Positions 54,173 to 63,374 are shown, counted from the stretch's first letter. The stretch: DNA of 64,000 nt from Streptomyces aurantiacus (GCF_027107535.1 NZ_CP114283.1:1178001-1242000); one strand, 5' to 3'. Numbers and translations are program-made. Notes: generated by a model from the sequence alone, not told the origin.

Positions 54173-55185
54173 GTGTTGCTCCTTTGCGGGGACGGGGGCT
54201 CGCCGCAGGAGCGGCGGACGACGAGACGGGCGGGGAGGGTGACGGACTGCGGGGGCCGCCCCTCGATGCGGTCGACGAGGGCCCGTACGGCGGCCCGGCC
54301 CAGCTCGGGGGTCGGCTGGGCGATGGCCGTGATGGGGGGATCGGTGTGCACGAACCACGGGATGTCGTCGAACGCCGCGAGCGCGATGTCGTCGGGGACC
54401 CGCAGTCCGCGCGCGCGGACCGCGTCCAGGGCGCCGAGCGCCATCAGGTTGTCGGCCGCGAAGACGACCTCGGGCGGCTCGGGAAGACTCAGGAACTCCT
54501 CGGTGACCCGACGGCCGCTGGCCGCCTGGAAGTCGCCCTGCCCCGTGTACGCCTCGGGCAGCGGGAGCCCGTACTCGCGCAGGGCGTCCCGGAAGGCGGC
54601 CACGCGCTCGCTGCCGGTGGTGGTGGCCGCCGGGCCCGCGATGATGGCGAGCCTGCGGTGACCGAGGCCGTACAGATGCGCGACCAGGTCCCGCACGGCG
54701 GCGCGTCCGTCCGCCCGGACCACGGGCACCTCCACGCCCGGGATCCAGCGGTCCACGAAGACCATCGGGGTTCCCGCGCGCGCGGCGTCCAGGATCAGCG
54801 GGGAGCCGCCGTCCGTGGGGGAGACCAGGAGGCCGTCGATGCGTCGGTCGAGGAGCGTGCGGACGTGGTGGTCCTGGAGCTCGGGGCGCTCGTCGGCGTT
54901 TCCGATGATGACGCTGTAGCCGTGGGCGCGGGCCTCCTCCTCGACGGAGCGGGCCAGTTCGGTGAAGTACGGGTTGAGTACGTCGCTGATGACCAGGCCG
55001 AGGGTGTGGGTCTGGTCGGTGCGCAGGGAGCGGGCGACGGCGTTCGGGCGGTAGCCCAGCGTCTCGACGGCGGCCAGCACGCGGGTGCGTGCCGTCGGGC
55101 TGACCGAGGGGTGGTCGTTCAGGACGCGCGAGACCGTGGCGACGGATACGCCCGCCTCGGCGGCGACGTCCTTGATGCTCGCCAT
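54169..55185 (-). CDS. rbsR: LacI-family repressor of the ribose operon (RbsR)
   Basis: 338 residues, with the HTH SIKDVAAEAGVSVATVSRVLNDHPSVSPTARTRVLAAVETLGYRPNAVARSLRT and a ligand domain (LVISDVLNPYFTELARSVEEEA, GLGHRRLAIIAGPAA, VVFAADNLMALGAL). It is the first gene of its own operon and overlaps rbsA by 4 bp. Two LacI-type operators upstream suggest autoregulation of the whole operon. Ribose is inferred from rbsD/rbsK. Confidence 0.9.
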   Translation of the reverse strand: MASIKDVAAEAGVSVATVSRVLNDHPSVSPTARTRVLAAVETLGYRPNAVARSLRTDQTHTLGLVISDVLNPYFTELARSVEEEARAHGYSVIIGNADERPELQDHHVRTLLDRRIDGLLVSPTDGGSPLILDAARAGTPMVFVDRWIPGVEVPVVRADGRAAVRDLVAHLYGLGHRRLAIIAGPAATTTGSERVAAFRDALREYGLPLPEAYTGQGDFQAASGRRVTEEFLSLPEPPEVVFAADNLMALGALDAVRARGLRVPDDIALAAFDDIPWFVHTDPPITAIAQPTPELGRAAVRALVDRIEGRPPQSVTLPARLVVRRSCGEPPSPQRSNT

Positions 55186-55203
55186 CGTCGCTCCACCTCC
55201 TTG

Positions 55204-55249
55204 TGGAATCGATTACATGCGTCTACGGAGAGGATTGGAATCGATTACA
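55204..55249. promoter_or_regulatory. Two LacI-type operators upstream of the ribose operon
   Basis: TGGAATCGATTACA occurs at 55204-55217 and again, identical, at 55236-55249; each is symmetric in six of seven base pairs around CG, the LacI/PurR-type centre. The centres are 32 bp apart, about three helical turns, so two dimers would bind the same face of DNA. They lie 19-64 bp before the rbsR start and thus cover its promoter. Confidence 0.85.
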
Positions 55250-55315
55250 TGGAGGTTGACAAGACCCTGAGACCGGATCGTGATGAAGGGGGGTGGGGGT
55301 CGGGTGGGGTTCGGT

Positions 55316-55612
55316 GGGGGTTCGGCTGCGGGGTTGTTTGGGCTGGTCGCGCTGTTCCTCGCGCCCCTGGGGTGTGTCTGTTGTTGTGGGTGGGGCGGGG
55401 CCGTGCCGGGGCATCCGATCGCAGCTGTGTCGTCCGGGGTTGTTCGGTTGCTCTGGAGAGGTCGTGCTGCGATCGGACGCCCCGGCCCGTCCCCTCGCGC
55501 CGGAGGGCGACCGACGGGAGAGGGGGGTGGCTGACGGAGGGGTGCCGCTGGGGGGCGATCCCCGCCGAGGGGGCGGCCCTTGAAGGGGCGCGGGGAACTG
55601 CCCGACCAGCCC
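55316..55612 (+). repeat. 270-bp element, copy B
   Basis: Terminal repeats at 55340-55369 and 55583-55612; internal arms 55406-55425 and 55466-55485. It has the same core as copy A, and over about 320 bp differs from the reverse complement of copy C in only about four substitutions and one 4-bp indel near the outer end. It shares with C the variant CTGCCCGACC (instead of CTGCGCGACC) in the right terminal repeat, so B and C are the closest pair. It lies between the rbs operators and the helicase gene. Confidence 0.9.
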
Positions 55613-55650
55613 CCACCCGCCCGCAGCCGACAAACGATCTAAGCGCCCCC

Positions 55651-55702
55651 GCTACCGAGGGACGAGGTCACCCGCCCCGCTACCGAGGGACGAGGTCACC
55701 CG
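55651..55702. repeat. 24-bp direct repeat, period 28
   Basis: GCTACCGAGGGACGAGGTCA plus CCCG occurs at 55651-55674 and 55679-55702 just upstream of the helicase gene. It may be slippage; it is absent from copies A and C. Confidence 0.75.
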
Positions 55703-55767
55703 TCCTCGTCCTCACCCTCGCCCTCGTCCCCGTTCTCGCTGTCGGACGTGGGCGGTAGCGTCGGATC

Positions 55768-58032
55768 ATGTCCAATCACGGGGCGGGGAACGGGGCGGAC
55801 CGGAACCTGGCGGTTCTGGAGGGCGTGCTGGAGCGGATCACGTACGCCAACGAGGAGAACGGATACACGGTCGCCCGGGTCGACACCGGGCGGGGCGGCG
55901 GTGATCTCCTCACGGTGGTCGGCGCGTTGCTCGGTGCCCAGGTGGGGGAGTCCCTGCGCATGGAGGGCCGCTGGGGCTCCCACTCGCAGTACGGCAAGCA
56001 GTTCACGGTGGAGAACTACACGACGGTCCTCCCGGCCACCGTGCAGGGCATCCGCCGTTATCTCGGTTCCGGTCTGGTCAAGGGCATCGGGCCGGTCTTC
56101 GCGGACCGCATCACGCAGCACTTCGGCCTGGACACCCTCCAGATCATCGAGGAAGAGCCGAAGCGGCTCATCGAGGTGCCCGGCCTCGGCCCCAAGCGCA
56201 CCAAGAAGATCGCCGACGCCTGGGAGGAACAGAAGGCGATCAAGGAGGTCATGCTCTTCCTCCAGACCGTCGAGGTGTCCACCTCCATCGCGGTCCGCAT
56301 CTACAAGAAGTACGGCGACGCGTCGATCTCGGTCGTGAAGAACCAGCCGTACCGCCTCGCGTCGGACGTCTGGGGCATCGGCTTCCTCACCGCCGACAAG
56401 ATCGCCCAGTCGGTGGGCATTCCGCACGACAGCCCGGAGCGCGTCAAGGCCGGTCTCCAGTACGCCCTTTCGCAGTCCACCGACCAGGGCCACTGTTTCC
56501 TCCCGGAGGAGCGGCTGATCGCGGACGCGGTGAAGCTGCTCCAGGTGGACACGGGCCTGGTCATCGAGTGCCTCGCGCAACTGGCGGCTCCTCCGGAGGA
56601 GGGCGAGGACCCGGGAGTCGTACGAGAACGGGTGCCGGGCCTCGACGGCGGCGAGCCGGTGACGGCCATCTACCTCGTCCCCTTCCACCGGGCCGAACTG
56701 TCCTTGTCCGCGCAGCTGTTGAGGCTGCTGCGCACCGAAGAGGACCGGATGCCCGGGTTCCGGGACGTGACCTGGGACAAGGCACTGGCATGGCTCAGGG
56801 GGCGTACGGGGACGGAGCTGGCCCCCGAGCAGGAGGCGGCCGTCCGGCTCGCCCTCACCGAGAAGGTCGCGGTGCTGACGGGCGGGCCCGGCTGCGGCAA
56901 GTCGTTCACGGTCCGCTCGATCGTGGAGCTGGCCCGGGCGAAGAAGGCGAAGGTCGTACTGGCCGCCCCGACCGGCCGCGCGGCCAAGCGACTCGCCGAA
57001 CTGACCGGGGCGGAGGCGTCGACCGTGCACCGGCTCCTGGAGCTGAAGCCGGGCGGCGACGCGGCCTACGACAAGGACCGGCCGCTGGACGCCGACCTGG
57101 TCGTCGTGGACGAGGCGTCGATGCTGGACCTGCTCCTCGCCAACAAGCTGGTGAAGGCGGTGCCGCCGGGCGCGCACCTGCTCTTCGTCGGAGACGTCGA
57201 CCAGCTTCCGAGTGTCGGCGCCGGCGAGGTGCTGCGCGACCTGCTCGACGAGTGCGGCCCGGTCCCGGCGGTCCGGCTCACCCGGGTGTTCCGTCAGGCC
57301 CAGCAGTCGGGCGTGGTGACGAACGCCCACAGGATCAACGCCGGGCAGCAACCGGTCACGGACAGGCTCAAGGACTTCTTCCTCTTCGTCGAGGACGACA
57401 CGGAGGAGGCGGGCAGGCTCACGGTGGACGTGGCGGCGCGGCGTATTCCGGCCAAGTTCGGCCTGGATCCCCGCCGTGACGTCCAGGTCCTGGCCCCCAT
57501 GCACCGAGGCCCGGCAGGCGCGGGCACGCTCAACGGCCTGCTCCAGCAGGCCATCACCCCGGCCCGCCCCGACCTCCCCGAGAAGCGCTTCGGCGGCCGG
57601 GTCTTCCGCGTCGGCGACAAGGTCACCCAGATCCGCAACAACTACGACAAGGGTGAGAACGGCGTCTTCAACGGCACGGTGGGAGTGGTGACTTCACTCA
57701 ACCTCGACGACCAGCGCCTCACGGTCCTCACGGACGAGGACGAGGAGGTCCCGTACGAGTTCGACGAACTCGACGAGCTGGCGCACGCGTACGCGGTCAC
57801 GATCCACCGCTCCCAGGGCAGTGAGTACCCGGCCGTCGTCATCCCGGTCACCACGGGCGCCTGGATGATGCTGCAGCGCAACCTCCTCTACACGGCGGTG
57901 ACCCGGGCCAAGCAGCTCGTGGTCCTGGTCGGCTCCCGCAAGGCCCTGGGCCAGGCGGTCCGCACGGTGTCCGCCGGGAGGCGGTCCACGGCGCTGGACT
58001 TCCGGCTGTCCGGAGCCCGACTCCCGGCCTGA
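55768..58032 (+). CDS. RecD2-type SF1B DNA helicase
   Basis: 754 residues. The N-terminus (AVLEGVLERITYANEENGYTVARV) is the RecD2 OB-like domain, followed by helix-hairpin-helix units (LGSGLVKGIGPVFADRITQHFG, LIEVPGLGPKRTKKIADAW, PYRLASDVWGIGFLTADKIAQSVGI). The helicase core has Walker A GGPGCGKS (372-379), DEAS (from 448), VGDVDQLPSVGAGEVLRDLL and the C-terminal VTIHRSQGSEYPAVVIPV and LLYTAVTRAKQLVVLVG. RecD2 proteins without RecBC unwind 5'-3' and act in repair or replication. Two inverted copies of the 270-bp element flank the gene. Confidence 0.9.
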   Translation: MSNHGAGNGADRNLAVLEGVLERITYANEENGYTVARVDTGRGGGDLLTVVGALLGAQVGESLRMEGRWGSHSQYGKQFTVENYTTVLPATVQGIRRYLGSGLVKGIGPVFADRITQHFGLDTLQIIEEEPKRLIEVPGLGPKRTKKIADAWEEQKAIKEVMLFLQTVEVSTSIAVRIYKKYGDASISVVKNQPYRLASDVWGIGFLTADKIAQSVGIPHDSPERVKAGLQYALSQSTDQGHCFLPEERLIADAVKLLQVDTGLVIECLAQLAAPPEEGEDPGVVRERVPGLDGGEPVTAIYLVPFHRAELSLSAQLLRLLRTEEDRMPGFRDVTWDKALAWLRGRTGTELAPEQEAAVRLALTEKVAVLTGGPGCGKSFTVRSIVELARAKKAKVVLAAPTGRAAKRLAELTGAEASTVHRLLELKPGGDAAYDKDRPLDADLVVVDEASMLDLLLANKLVKAVPPGAHLLFVGDVDQLPSVGAGEVLRDLLDECGPVPAVRLTRVFRQAQQSGVVTNAHRINAGQQPVTDRLKDFFLFVEDDTEEAGRLTVDVAARRIPAKFGLDPRRDVQVLAPMHRGPAGAGTLNGLLQQAITPARPDLPEKRFGGRVFRVGDKVTQIRNNYDKGENGVFNGTVGVVTSLNLDDQRLTVLTDEDEEVPYEFDELDELAHAYAVTIHRSQGSEYPAVVIPVTTGAWMMLQRNLLYTAVTRAKQLVVLVGSRKALGQAVRTVSAGRRSTALDFRLSGARLPA

Positions 58033-58130
58033 CCCGCGCCCTCGGGCCCTGCCGGGCCCCGCCGGGCCCCGGCAGGGGCGTGCCCCCGGGCCCCACAGGC
58101 CGCGTGCGTCGGCTGCGGGCGGGCGGGTGG

Positions 58131-58427
58131 GGGCTGGTCGGGCAGTTCCCCGCGCCCCTGAAAGGGCCGCCCCCTCGGCGGGGATCGCCCCCCAGCGGCA
58201 CCCCTCCGTCAGCCACCCCCCTCTCCCGTCGGTCGCCCTCCGGCGCGAGGGGACGGGCCGGGGCGTCCGATCGCAGCACGACCTCTCCAGAGCAACCGAA
58301 CAACCCCGGACGACACAGCTGCGATCGGATGCCCCGGCACGGCCCCGCCCCACCCACAACAACAGACACACCCCAGGGGCGCGAGGAACAGCGCGACCAG
58401 CCCAAACAGACCCGCAGCCGAACCCCC
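58131..58427 (-). repeat. 270-bp element, copy C (inverted relative to A and B)
   Basis: Terminal repeats at 58131-58160 and 58374-58403; internal arms 58258-58277 and 58318-58337 by correspondence with copy B. The core 58190-58427 is the reverse complement of A's 37400-37637 with no gap. It lies between the helicase stop and the citrate synthase leader. The similarity to B extends beyond both terminal repeats. Confidence 0.88.
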
Positions 58428-58547
58428 ACCGAACCCCACCCGACCCCACGACGCGACCCCCACCCCAGCCCGCAGCCCAAAAATGATCGATCAAACGAGT
58501 CGGAAAGGTCACACAGCGCTTTCCGAAGGAGGGGTGAAGGGGGCAGG

Positions 58548-58634
58548 ATGAACAGGCTGGCGGCACTGAGTGCCGCCAATAGGCCCAATGGTCGACCCCG
58601 AGTGCACTCTCCTGCGCCAAATGGGGGATGGTAG
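58548..58634 (+). CDS. Possible 28-residue upstream ORF in the citrate synthase leader
   Basis: ATG at 58548, stop at 58632-58634, 51 bp before the citA start. The peptide is rich in Asn, Arg and Pro (starts MNRLAALSAANRP). GGAGGGGTGAAGGGGGC upstream offers a ribosome binding site, but spacing is imperfect. It contains the palindrome 58559-58577. It could be a leader peptide or chance; conservation in other Streptomyces would decide. Confidence 0.35.
   Translation: MNRLAALSAANRPNGRPRVHSPAPNGGW
58559..58577. promoter_or_regulatory. 19-bp palindrome upstream of citrate synthase
   Basis: GGCGGCACTGAGTGCCGCC, a perfect 9-1-9 palindrome, 108 bp before the citA start. It may be an operator or form a hairpin in the leader RNA. 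I know of no regulator with this consensus. Confidence 0.5.
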
Positions 58635-58684
58635 AGACAGTCAGGGCACCTCGAAGAAGAGGCACAACGTCGGTGAGGGATGAC

Positions 58685-59974
58685 GTGAGCGACAACTCTG
58701 TAGTACTGCGGTACGGCGACGGCGAGTACACCTACCCGGTGATCGACAGCACCGTCGGCGACAAGGGCTTCGACATCGGGAAGCTCCGCGCCCAGACCGG
58801 TCTGGTGACGCTGGACAGCGGTTACGGGAACACCGCCGCCTATAAATCCGCCATCACCTATCTCGACGGTGAGCAGGGCATCCTCCGCTACCGCGGCTAC
58901 CCGATCGAGCAGCTGGCCGAGCGCTCCACCTTCCTCGAGGTGGCCTCCCTGCTGATCAACGGCGAGCTGCCCACGGTCGACGAGCTCTCCACCTTCCAGA
59001 ACGAGATCACGCAGCACACCCTGCTGCACGAGGACGTCAAGCGGTTCTTCCAGGGCTTCCCGCGCGACGCCCACCCGATGGCCATGCTGTCGTCGGTGGT
59101 CTCCGCGCTGTCGACGTTCTACCAGGACAGCCACAACCCGTTCGACGAGAAGCAGCGCCACCTCTCGACGATCCGGCTTCTCGCCAAGCTTCCGACGATC
59201 GCCGCGTACGCGTACAAGAAGTCGATCGGCCACCCCTTCGTCTACCCGCGCAACGACCTGGGCTACGTCGAGAACTTCCTGCGGATGACCTTCTCGGTCC
59301 CGGCGCAGGAGTACGAGCTCGACCCGGTCGTCGTCTCCGCGCTCGACAAGCTGCTCATCCTGCACGCGGACCACGAGCAGAACTGTTCGACCTCCACCGT
59401 GCGCCTGGTGGGCTCGTCGCAGGCGAACATGTTCGCCTCGATCTCCGCCGGCATCAGCGCCCTGTGGGGCCCGCTCCACGGCGGCGCCAACCAGTCCGTC
59501 CTGGAGATGCTGGAAGGCATCAAGGCCAACGGCGGCGACGTCGACTCCTTCATCCGCAAGGTGAAGAACAAGGAGGACGGCGTCCGCCTGATGGGCTTCG
59601 GCCACCGGGTGTACAAGTCCTTCGACCCGCGCGCCAAGATCATCAAGGCTGCGGCGCACGACGTCCTCTCGGCCCTCGGCAAGTCCGACGAGCTGCTGGA
59701 CATCGCGCTGAAGCTGGAGGAGCACGCGCTCTCCGACGAGTACTTCGTCTCGCGCAACCTCTACCCGAACGTCGACTTCTACACGGGTCTGATCTACCGG
59801 GCCATGGGCTTCCCGACCGAGATGTTCACGGTCCTGTTCGCCCTCGGCCGTCTGCCGGGGTGGATCGCCCAGTGGCACGAGATGATCAAGGAGCCCGGTT
59901 CGCGCATCGGCCGTCCGCGCCAGATCTACACGGGCGTCGTCGAGCGGGACTTCGTCCCGGTCGAGGAGCGCTAG
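58685..59974 (+). CDS. citA: Citrate synthase (type II, hexameric family)
   Basis: 429 residues from a GTG (GTGAGGGA upstream). The catalytic triad is intact: His265 in WGPLHGGAN, His307 in GFGHRVYKSFDPRAK and Asp364 in NVDFYTG. The long N-terminal domain (VVLRYGDGEYTYPVIDSTVGDKGFDIGKLRAQTGLVTLDSGYGNTAAYKSAITYLDGEQGILRYRGYPIEQL) is that of Gram-negative-type enzymes of about 430 residues. It condenses oxaloacetate and acetyl-CoA to citrate at the entry of the TCA cycle. It is transcribed alone, with three terminator-like hairpins following. Confidence 0.93.
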   Translation: MSDNSVVLRYGDGEYTYPVIDSTVGDKGFDIGKLRAQTGLVTLDSGYGNTAAYKSAITYLDGEQGILRYRGYPIEQLAERSTFLEVASLLINGELPTVDELSTFQNEITQHTLLHEDVKRFFQGFPRDAHPMAMLSSVVSALSTFYQDSHNPFDEKQRHLSTIRLLAKLPTIAAYAYKKSIGHPFVYPRNDLGYVENFLRMTFSVPAQEYELDPVVVSALDKLLILHADHEQNCSTSTVRLVGSSQANMFASISAGISALWGPLHGGANQSVLEMLEGIKANGGDVDSFIRKVKNKEDGVRLMGFGHRVYKSFDPRAKIIKAAAHDVLSALGKSDELLDIALKLEEHALSDEYFVSRNLYPNVDFYTGLIYRAMGFPTEMFTVLFALGRLPGWIAQWHEMIKEPGSRIGRPRQIYTGVVERDFVPVEER

Positions 59975-60017
59975 GCGCTCCGCGCGGAGGGCGACTTCCT
60001 CGTCCGCGGGTGCGTGG

Positions 60018-60060
60018 GGGCTGGTCGCGCAGTTCCCCGCGCCCCTTACGGGGCGGGTTT
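60018..60060. terminator. Solo motif acting as terminator after citA
   Basis: GGGCTGGTCGCGCAGTTCCC...CCTT (60018-60047) runs into TACGGGGCGGGTTT, so CGCCCC can pair with GGGGCG around TTAC, followed by GGTTT. It is the same motif as the ends of the 270-bp elements and is 44 bp beyond the citA stop. Confidence 0.75.
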
Positions 60061-60091
60061 CCGCCCACCGTCCCGAAGGCGCACCGGAGTC

Positions 60092-60130
60092 TCCGCGAGC
60101 CCGAACTCTTCACGGGTTCGGGCTCGCGGA
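60092..60130. terminator. Second hairpin after citA
   Basis: TCCGCGAGCCCGAAC (60092-60106) and GTTCGGGCTCGCGGA (60116-60130) form a perfect 15-bp stem with a 9-base loop. Confidence 0.85.
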
Positions 60131-60170
60131 CACTCCGGGCACTCCGCGAGATCGGGCTCTCAAGAAAATA

Positions 60171-60222
60171 GGAAGGCGCCCCGCTGCCGGTCCCCCCACG
60201 GGCCGGAGTCGGGGCGCCTTCC
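60171..60222. terminator. Third hairpin after citA
   Basis: GGAAGGCGCCCCG (60171-60183) and CGGGGCGCCTTCC (60210-60222) form a perfect 13-bp stem; the loop holds a smaller CCGG/CCGG stem. It could terminate either citA or read-through from the leftward copA direction. Confidence 0.82.
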
Positions 60223-60664
60223 CGTGTCCCGGTGCGGATTCCCCCCACGGGATCCGGCCGGGCGTCTGAAGGCAGCGCCTGAATCGCTGCGAGCAAAACG
60301 AGCAAAAACGACGATAGCTCTACGTACTGCTGTGCGGTCTGCCGGGACCCGTACGTACGGGAGGGCCGCTCAAAGCTCCCCGCCGTACGTGCCCCGGCAA
60401 CGCAATTCCGAGAACGTCCCCCAAGACGTCCTCAGATGCCAGAAACGCCCCCCAAGACGCCTCTGACATCGTCAATCTAGACTCACGAACCCCTTCAATG
60501 GTTACGTTCGCATCACTGTGATCTGCGTCTCTTGTGTATGTCCTGAAGATGCACAAGAGACCCGATATGACTATCGGAGCCCTAGCGTAAGGAAGATGCG
60601 CGAGCCTTGTGAAGAGCTTATGTGAAGGCGTGTGCCGGACTCTAGGGGGACTCCTGCCTCTTCG
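60223..60664. other. Intergenic region of lower GC with direct repeats; one possible small ORF
   Basis: About 440 bp between the third hairpin and the end of copA. An imperfect direct repeat AACG(T/C)CCCCCAAGACG lies at 60413-60429 and 60444-60460 (period 31). A minus-strand frame of 49 codons (ATG 60469, stop 60320) covers it; its start lacks a ribosome binding site but follows TAGATT, so a leaderless gene is conceivable. I do not recognise the peptide and give it low weight. Confidence 0.3.
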
Positions 60665-62956
60665 TCATGAAAATGACCTGAGCCGGAGGCTGTTCGTCAC
60701 CACGAACACGGAGGAGAACGCCATGGCGGCGCCCGCGATCATCGGGTTGAGCAACCCCGCCGCGGCGAGCGGCAGCGCCGCCACGTTGTAGCCGAACGCC
60801 CATACGAGATTTCCCCGGATCGTGGAAAGAGTCTTCCGCGACAGTCGGATCGCGTCGGCGGCCACCCGCAGGTCCCCCCGTACGAGCGTCAGGTCGCTCG
60901 CCTCGATCGCCGCGTCCGTCCCGGTGCCCATCGCGAGGCCGAGGTCGGCGGTGGCGAGCGCGGCCGCGTCGTTGACGCCGTCGCCGACCATCGCCACGGC
61001 CCGTCCCTCGGCCTGGAGCCGCCCGATCACGTCGGCCTTGTCCTCGGGCAGCACCTCGGCGATCACCTCGGCGGGATCGATGCCGACGGAGCGGGCCACG
61101 GATTCGGCGACGGTCCGGTTGTCCCCCGTCAGCAGCATCGGTGTGAGCCCGAGGGCGCGCAGCGCGCGGACCGCCTCGGCGCTCGTCTTCTTGGCCGCGT
61201 CGGCGACGGTGACGACGCCGCGTGCCGCTCCGTCCCAGGCGACGGTCACGGCGGTCCGCCCGGCCTCCTCGGCCCGGGTCCTGGACGCGAGCAGTTCGGC
61301 GGGCAGCGCGATCCCGGCCTCTTCGAGGAGGCGGGCCCGCCCCACGAGCACCGCGTGGCCCTCGACCGTGCCGCGGACGCCGAGCCCGGGGACGTTCTCG
61401 AAGCCGTCCACGGCCGGCAGGGGCCCGGTCCGTTCCTCCGCGCCCGCCGCGACGGCCCGGGCGATCGGATGCTCGGAGGCGTGCTCCAGGGCGCCCGCGA
61501 GCCGCAGTACCCGCTCCTCGTCGGTGCCGTCGGCCGCGTACACCTCCTGGAGGGTCATGCGGCCGGTGGTGACGGTGCCGGTCTTGTCCAGGACGACGGT
61601 GTCGACGCGGCGGGTGGACTCCAGGACCTCGGGGCCCTTGATGAGGATGCCGAGCTGGGCGCCGCGGCCGGTGCCGACCATGAGGGCGGTGGGGGTGGCG
61701 AGTCCCAGGGCGCAGGGGCAGGCGATGATCAGCACGGCGACGGCCGCGGTGAACGCGGCGGCCGTGTCGCCGGTGACCCCGAGCCAGCCGCCGAAGGTGC
61801 CGGCCGCGATCAGCAGCACGGCGGGTACGAAGATCCCGGAGATCCGGTCGGCGAGGCGCTGCACCTCCGCCTTGCCGTTCTGGGCGTCCTCGACGAGCCG
61901 CGCCATCCGGGCGAGCTGCGTGTCGGCGCCGACCCGGGTCGCCTCGACGACGAGCCGCCCTCCGGCGTTCACGGTCGCCCCCGTGACGGACGAACCCACC
62001 GTCACGTCCACCGGCACCGACTCGCCCGTCAGCATCGACGCGTCGACCGCGGAGGTCCCCTCGACGACGGTGCCGTCGGTGGCGACCTTCTCGCCCGGCC
62101 GTACGACGAAACGGTCGCCCACGGCCAGCGAGGCCACCGGAACGCGGACCTCACGGCCGCCGCGCATGACGGAGACGTCCTTCGCGCCCAGTTCCATGAG
62201 GGCGCGCAGGGCGGCGCCCGCCTGTCGCTTGGAGCGGGCCTCCAGGTAGCGGCCGAGGAGGATGAGGGTCACGACCCCGGCGGCGACTTCGAGGTAGATC
62301 GCCGAGGAGCCCTGCGCCCGGGAGACGGTGAGCGAGAAGCCCTCGTCCCGCATGCCCTCCATTCCCGCCTCGCCCCAGAACAGCGCCCACAGGGACCAGC
62401 CGAACGCGGCCAGCGTGCCGATCGAGACGAGGGTGTCCATGGTGGCGGCGCCGTGCCGGGCGTTCGTGAACGCGGCCCGGTGGAAGGGCAGTCCGCCCCA
62501 GACGACGGCCGGTGCGGCGAGGGTCAGCGCGAGCCACTGCCAGTTGTCGAACTGGAACGCCGGAACCATCGACAGCAGGACGACGGGAGTGGCGAGGAGT
62601 GCGCAGACGACGAGGCGTTCGCGCAGCGAGGCCAGTTCGGGGTCGTGCTTCCCGGTCCCGTCCGTGTCGGCGGCGACCTCGCCGGAGGTGGCGGCCGGGG
62701 GCGGTGGCGGCGGGGGCTCCTCGGCCGTGTAGCCCGTCCTGACCACGGTGGCGATCAGGTCGGCGACCCGCACCCCGTCCGCGTAGGAGACCCGCGCCTT
62801 CTCCGTCGCGTAGTTCACCGTGGCGGTGACACCGTCCATGCGGTTGAGCTTCTTCTCCACCCGGGCCGCGCAGGAGGCGCAGGTCATCCCGCCGATGGTC
62901 AGCTCGATCCGCGACGGGGTGCCGGTCCCGGGGGTCGCTGCGGTGGTGCTGGTCAT
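60665..62956 (-). CDS. copA: Copper-exporting P1B-type ATPase (CopA)
   Basis: 763 residues. N-terminal heavy-metal-associated domain with GMTCASC (Cys26, Cys29), Pro-rich linker, then eight helices. The Cu(I) site CPC is in [19 protein letters not shown]; the phosphorylation site DKTGT in [14 protein letters not shown]; the HP of P1B-ATPases in [12 protein letters not shown]; and the hinge [10 protein letters not shown]. It pumps Cu(I) out of the cytoplasm. It is the second gene after copZ (87 bp gap with a hairpin), under a CsoR-type operator. Confidence 0.93.
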   Translation of the reverse strand: MTSTTAATPGTGTPSRIELTIGGMTCASCAARVEKKLNRMDGVTATVNYATEKARVSYADGVRVADLIATVVRTGYTAEEPPPPPPPAATSGEVAADTDGTGKHDPELASLRERLVVCALLATPVVLLSMVPAFQFDNWQWLALTLAAPAVVWGGLPFHRAAFTNARHGAATMDTLVSIGTLAAFGWSLWALFWGEAGMEGMRDEGFSLTVSRAQGSSAIYLEVAAGVVTLILLGRYLEARSKRQAGAALRALMELGAKDVSVMRGGREVRVPVASLAVGDRFVVRPGEKVATDGTVVEGTSAVDASMLTGESVPVDVTVGSSVTGATVNAGGRLVVEATRVGADTQLARMARLVEDAQNGKAEVQRLADRISGIFVPAVLLIAAGTFGGWLGVTGDTAAAFTAAVAVLIIACPCALGLATPTALMVGTGRGAQLGILIKGPEVLESTRRVDTVVLDKTGTVTTGRMTLQEVYAADGTDEERVLRLAGALEHASEHPIARAVAAGAEERTGPLPAVDGFENVPGLGVRGTVEGHAVLVGRARLLEEAGIALPAELLASRTRAEEAGRTAVTVAWDGAARGVVTVADAAKKTSAEAVRALRALGLTPMLLTGDNRTVAESVARSVGIDPAEVIAEVLPEDKADVIGRLQAEGRAVAMVGDGVNDAAALATADLGLAMGTGTDAAIEASDLTLVRGDLRVAADAIRLSRKTLSTIRGNLVWAFGYNVAALPLAAAGLLNPMIAGAAMAFSSVFVVTNSLRLRSFS

Positions 62957-62976
62957 GTCCGTGCTCCAGGGAACGA

Positions 62977-63021
62977 ACCGGGCCGTACGGAGCCAGTGTC
63001 AGCTGGTCGATACGGCCCGGT
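62977..63021. terminator. Hairpin between copZ and copA
   Basis: ACCGGGCCGTA (62977-62987) pairs with TACGGCCCGGT (63011-63021) over 11 bp, with an inner CCAG/CTGG stem. It may act as an attenuator or mRNA stabiliser, giving more copZ than copA. Confidence 0.65.
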
Positions 63022-63043
63022 GCGGTGAGAGGAAAGGCGTGCG

Positions 63044-63283
63044 TCAGGCCTTGCCGGCGAGCTCGAAGCCCGCCTCGTCGACGGCGGCGCGCACGGCCTC
63101 CTCGTCGAGCGGGGCGGTGGAGACCACGGTCACCTCTCCGGTGGAGGCGACGGCCTTCACGGAGGTGACGCCGGCGATCTCGGAGATCTCACTGGAGACC
63201 GAGCCTTCGCAGTGTCCGCAGCTCATCCCGCTCACCTGGTAGACGCTGGTGACGGAGCCCGGGGTGTCGGTCTGGGCGGTCAT
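63044..63283 (-). CDS. copZ: Copper chaperone CopZ
   Basis: 79 residues: a single heavy-metal-associated domain with the metal-binding motif GMSCGHC (VYQVSGMSCGHCEGSVSSEISEI) and C-terminal VTSVKAVASTGEVTVVSTAPLDEEAVRAAVDEAGFE. The ATG at 63283 is preferred over 63346, which would add a non-conserved basic extension. CopZ binds Cu(I) in the cytoplasm and passes it to CopA or to the repressor. Confidence 0.92.
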   Translation of the reverse strand: MTAQTDTPGSVTSVYQVSGMSCGHCEGSVSSEISEIAGVTSVKAVASTGEVTVVSTAPLDEEAVRAAVDEAGFELAGKA

Positions 63284-63346
63284 GTCGTTGCTCCTCGTCG
63301 AGATGTGTGGGGTGTGCGTGGCCCACCGGGGCCTCACCCTACTCAC

Positions 63347-63374
63347 ACTATACCCCTAGGGGGTATTTCTCCAA
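63347..63374 (-). promoter_or_regulatory. copZA promoter with CsoR-type operator
   Basis: ATACCCCTAGGGGGTAT (63350-63366) is a 7-3-7 palindrome that matches the CsoR operator of S. lividans and relatives. It fills the spacer of a promoter read leftward: -35 TTGGAG (63374-63369), 16-bp spacer, -10 TATAGT (63352-63347). Apo-CsoR would block it and copper would release it. Confidence 0.88.

Noticed and set aside
60541..60590. 13-codon frame starting ATGCACAAGAGACCCG at about 60549 on the plus strand
   Set aside because: No ribosome binding site, nothing downstream on the same strand for it to lead, and no way to distinguish it from chance.
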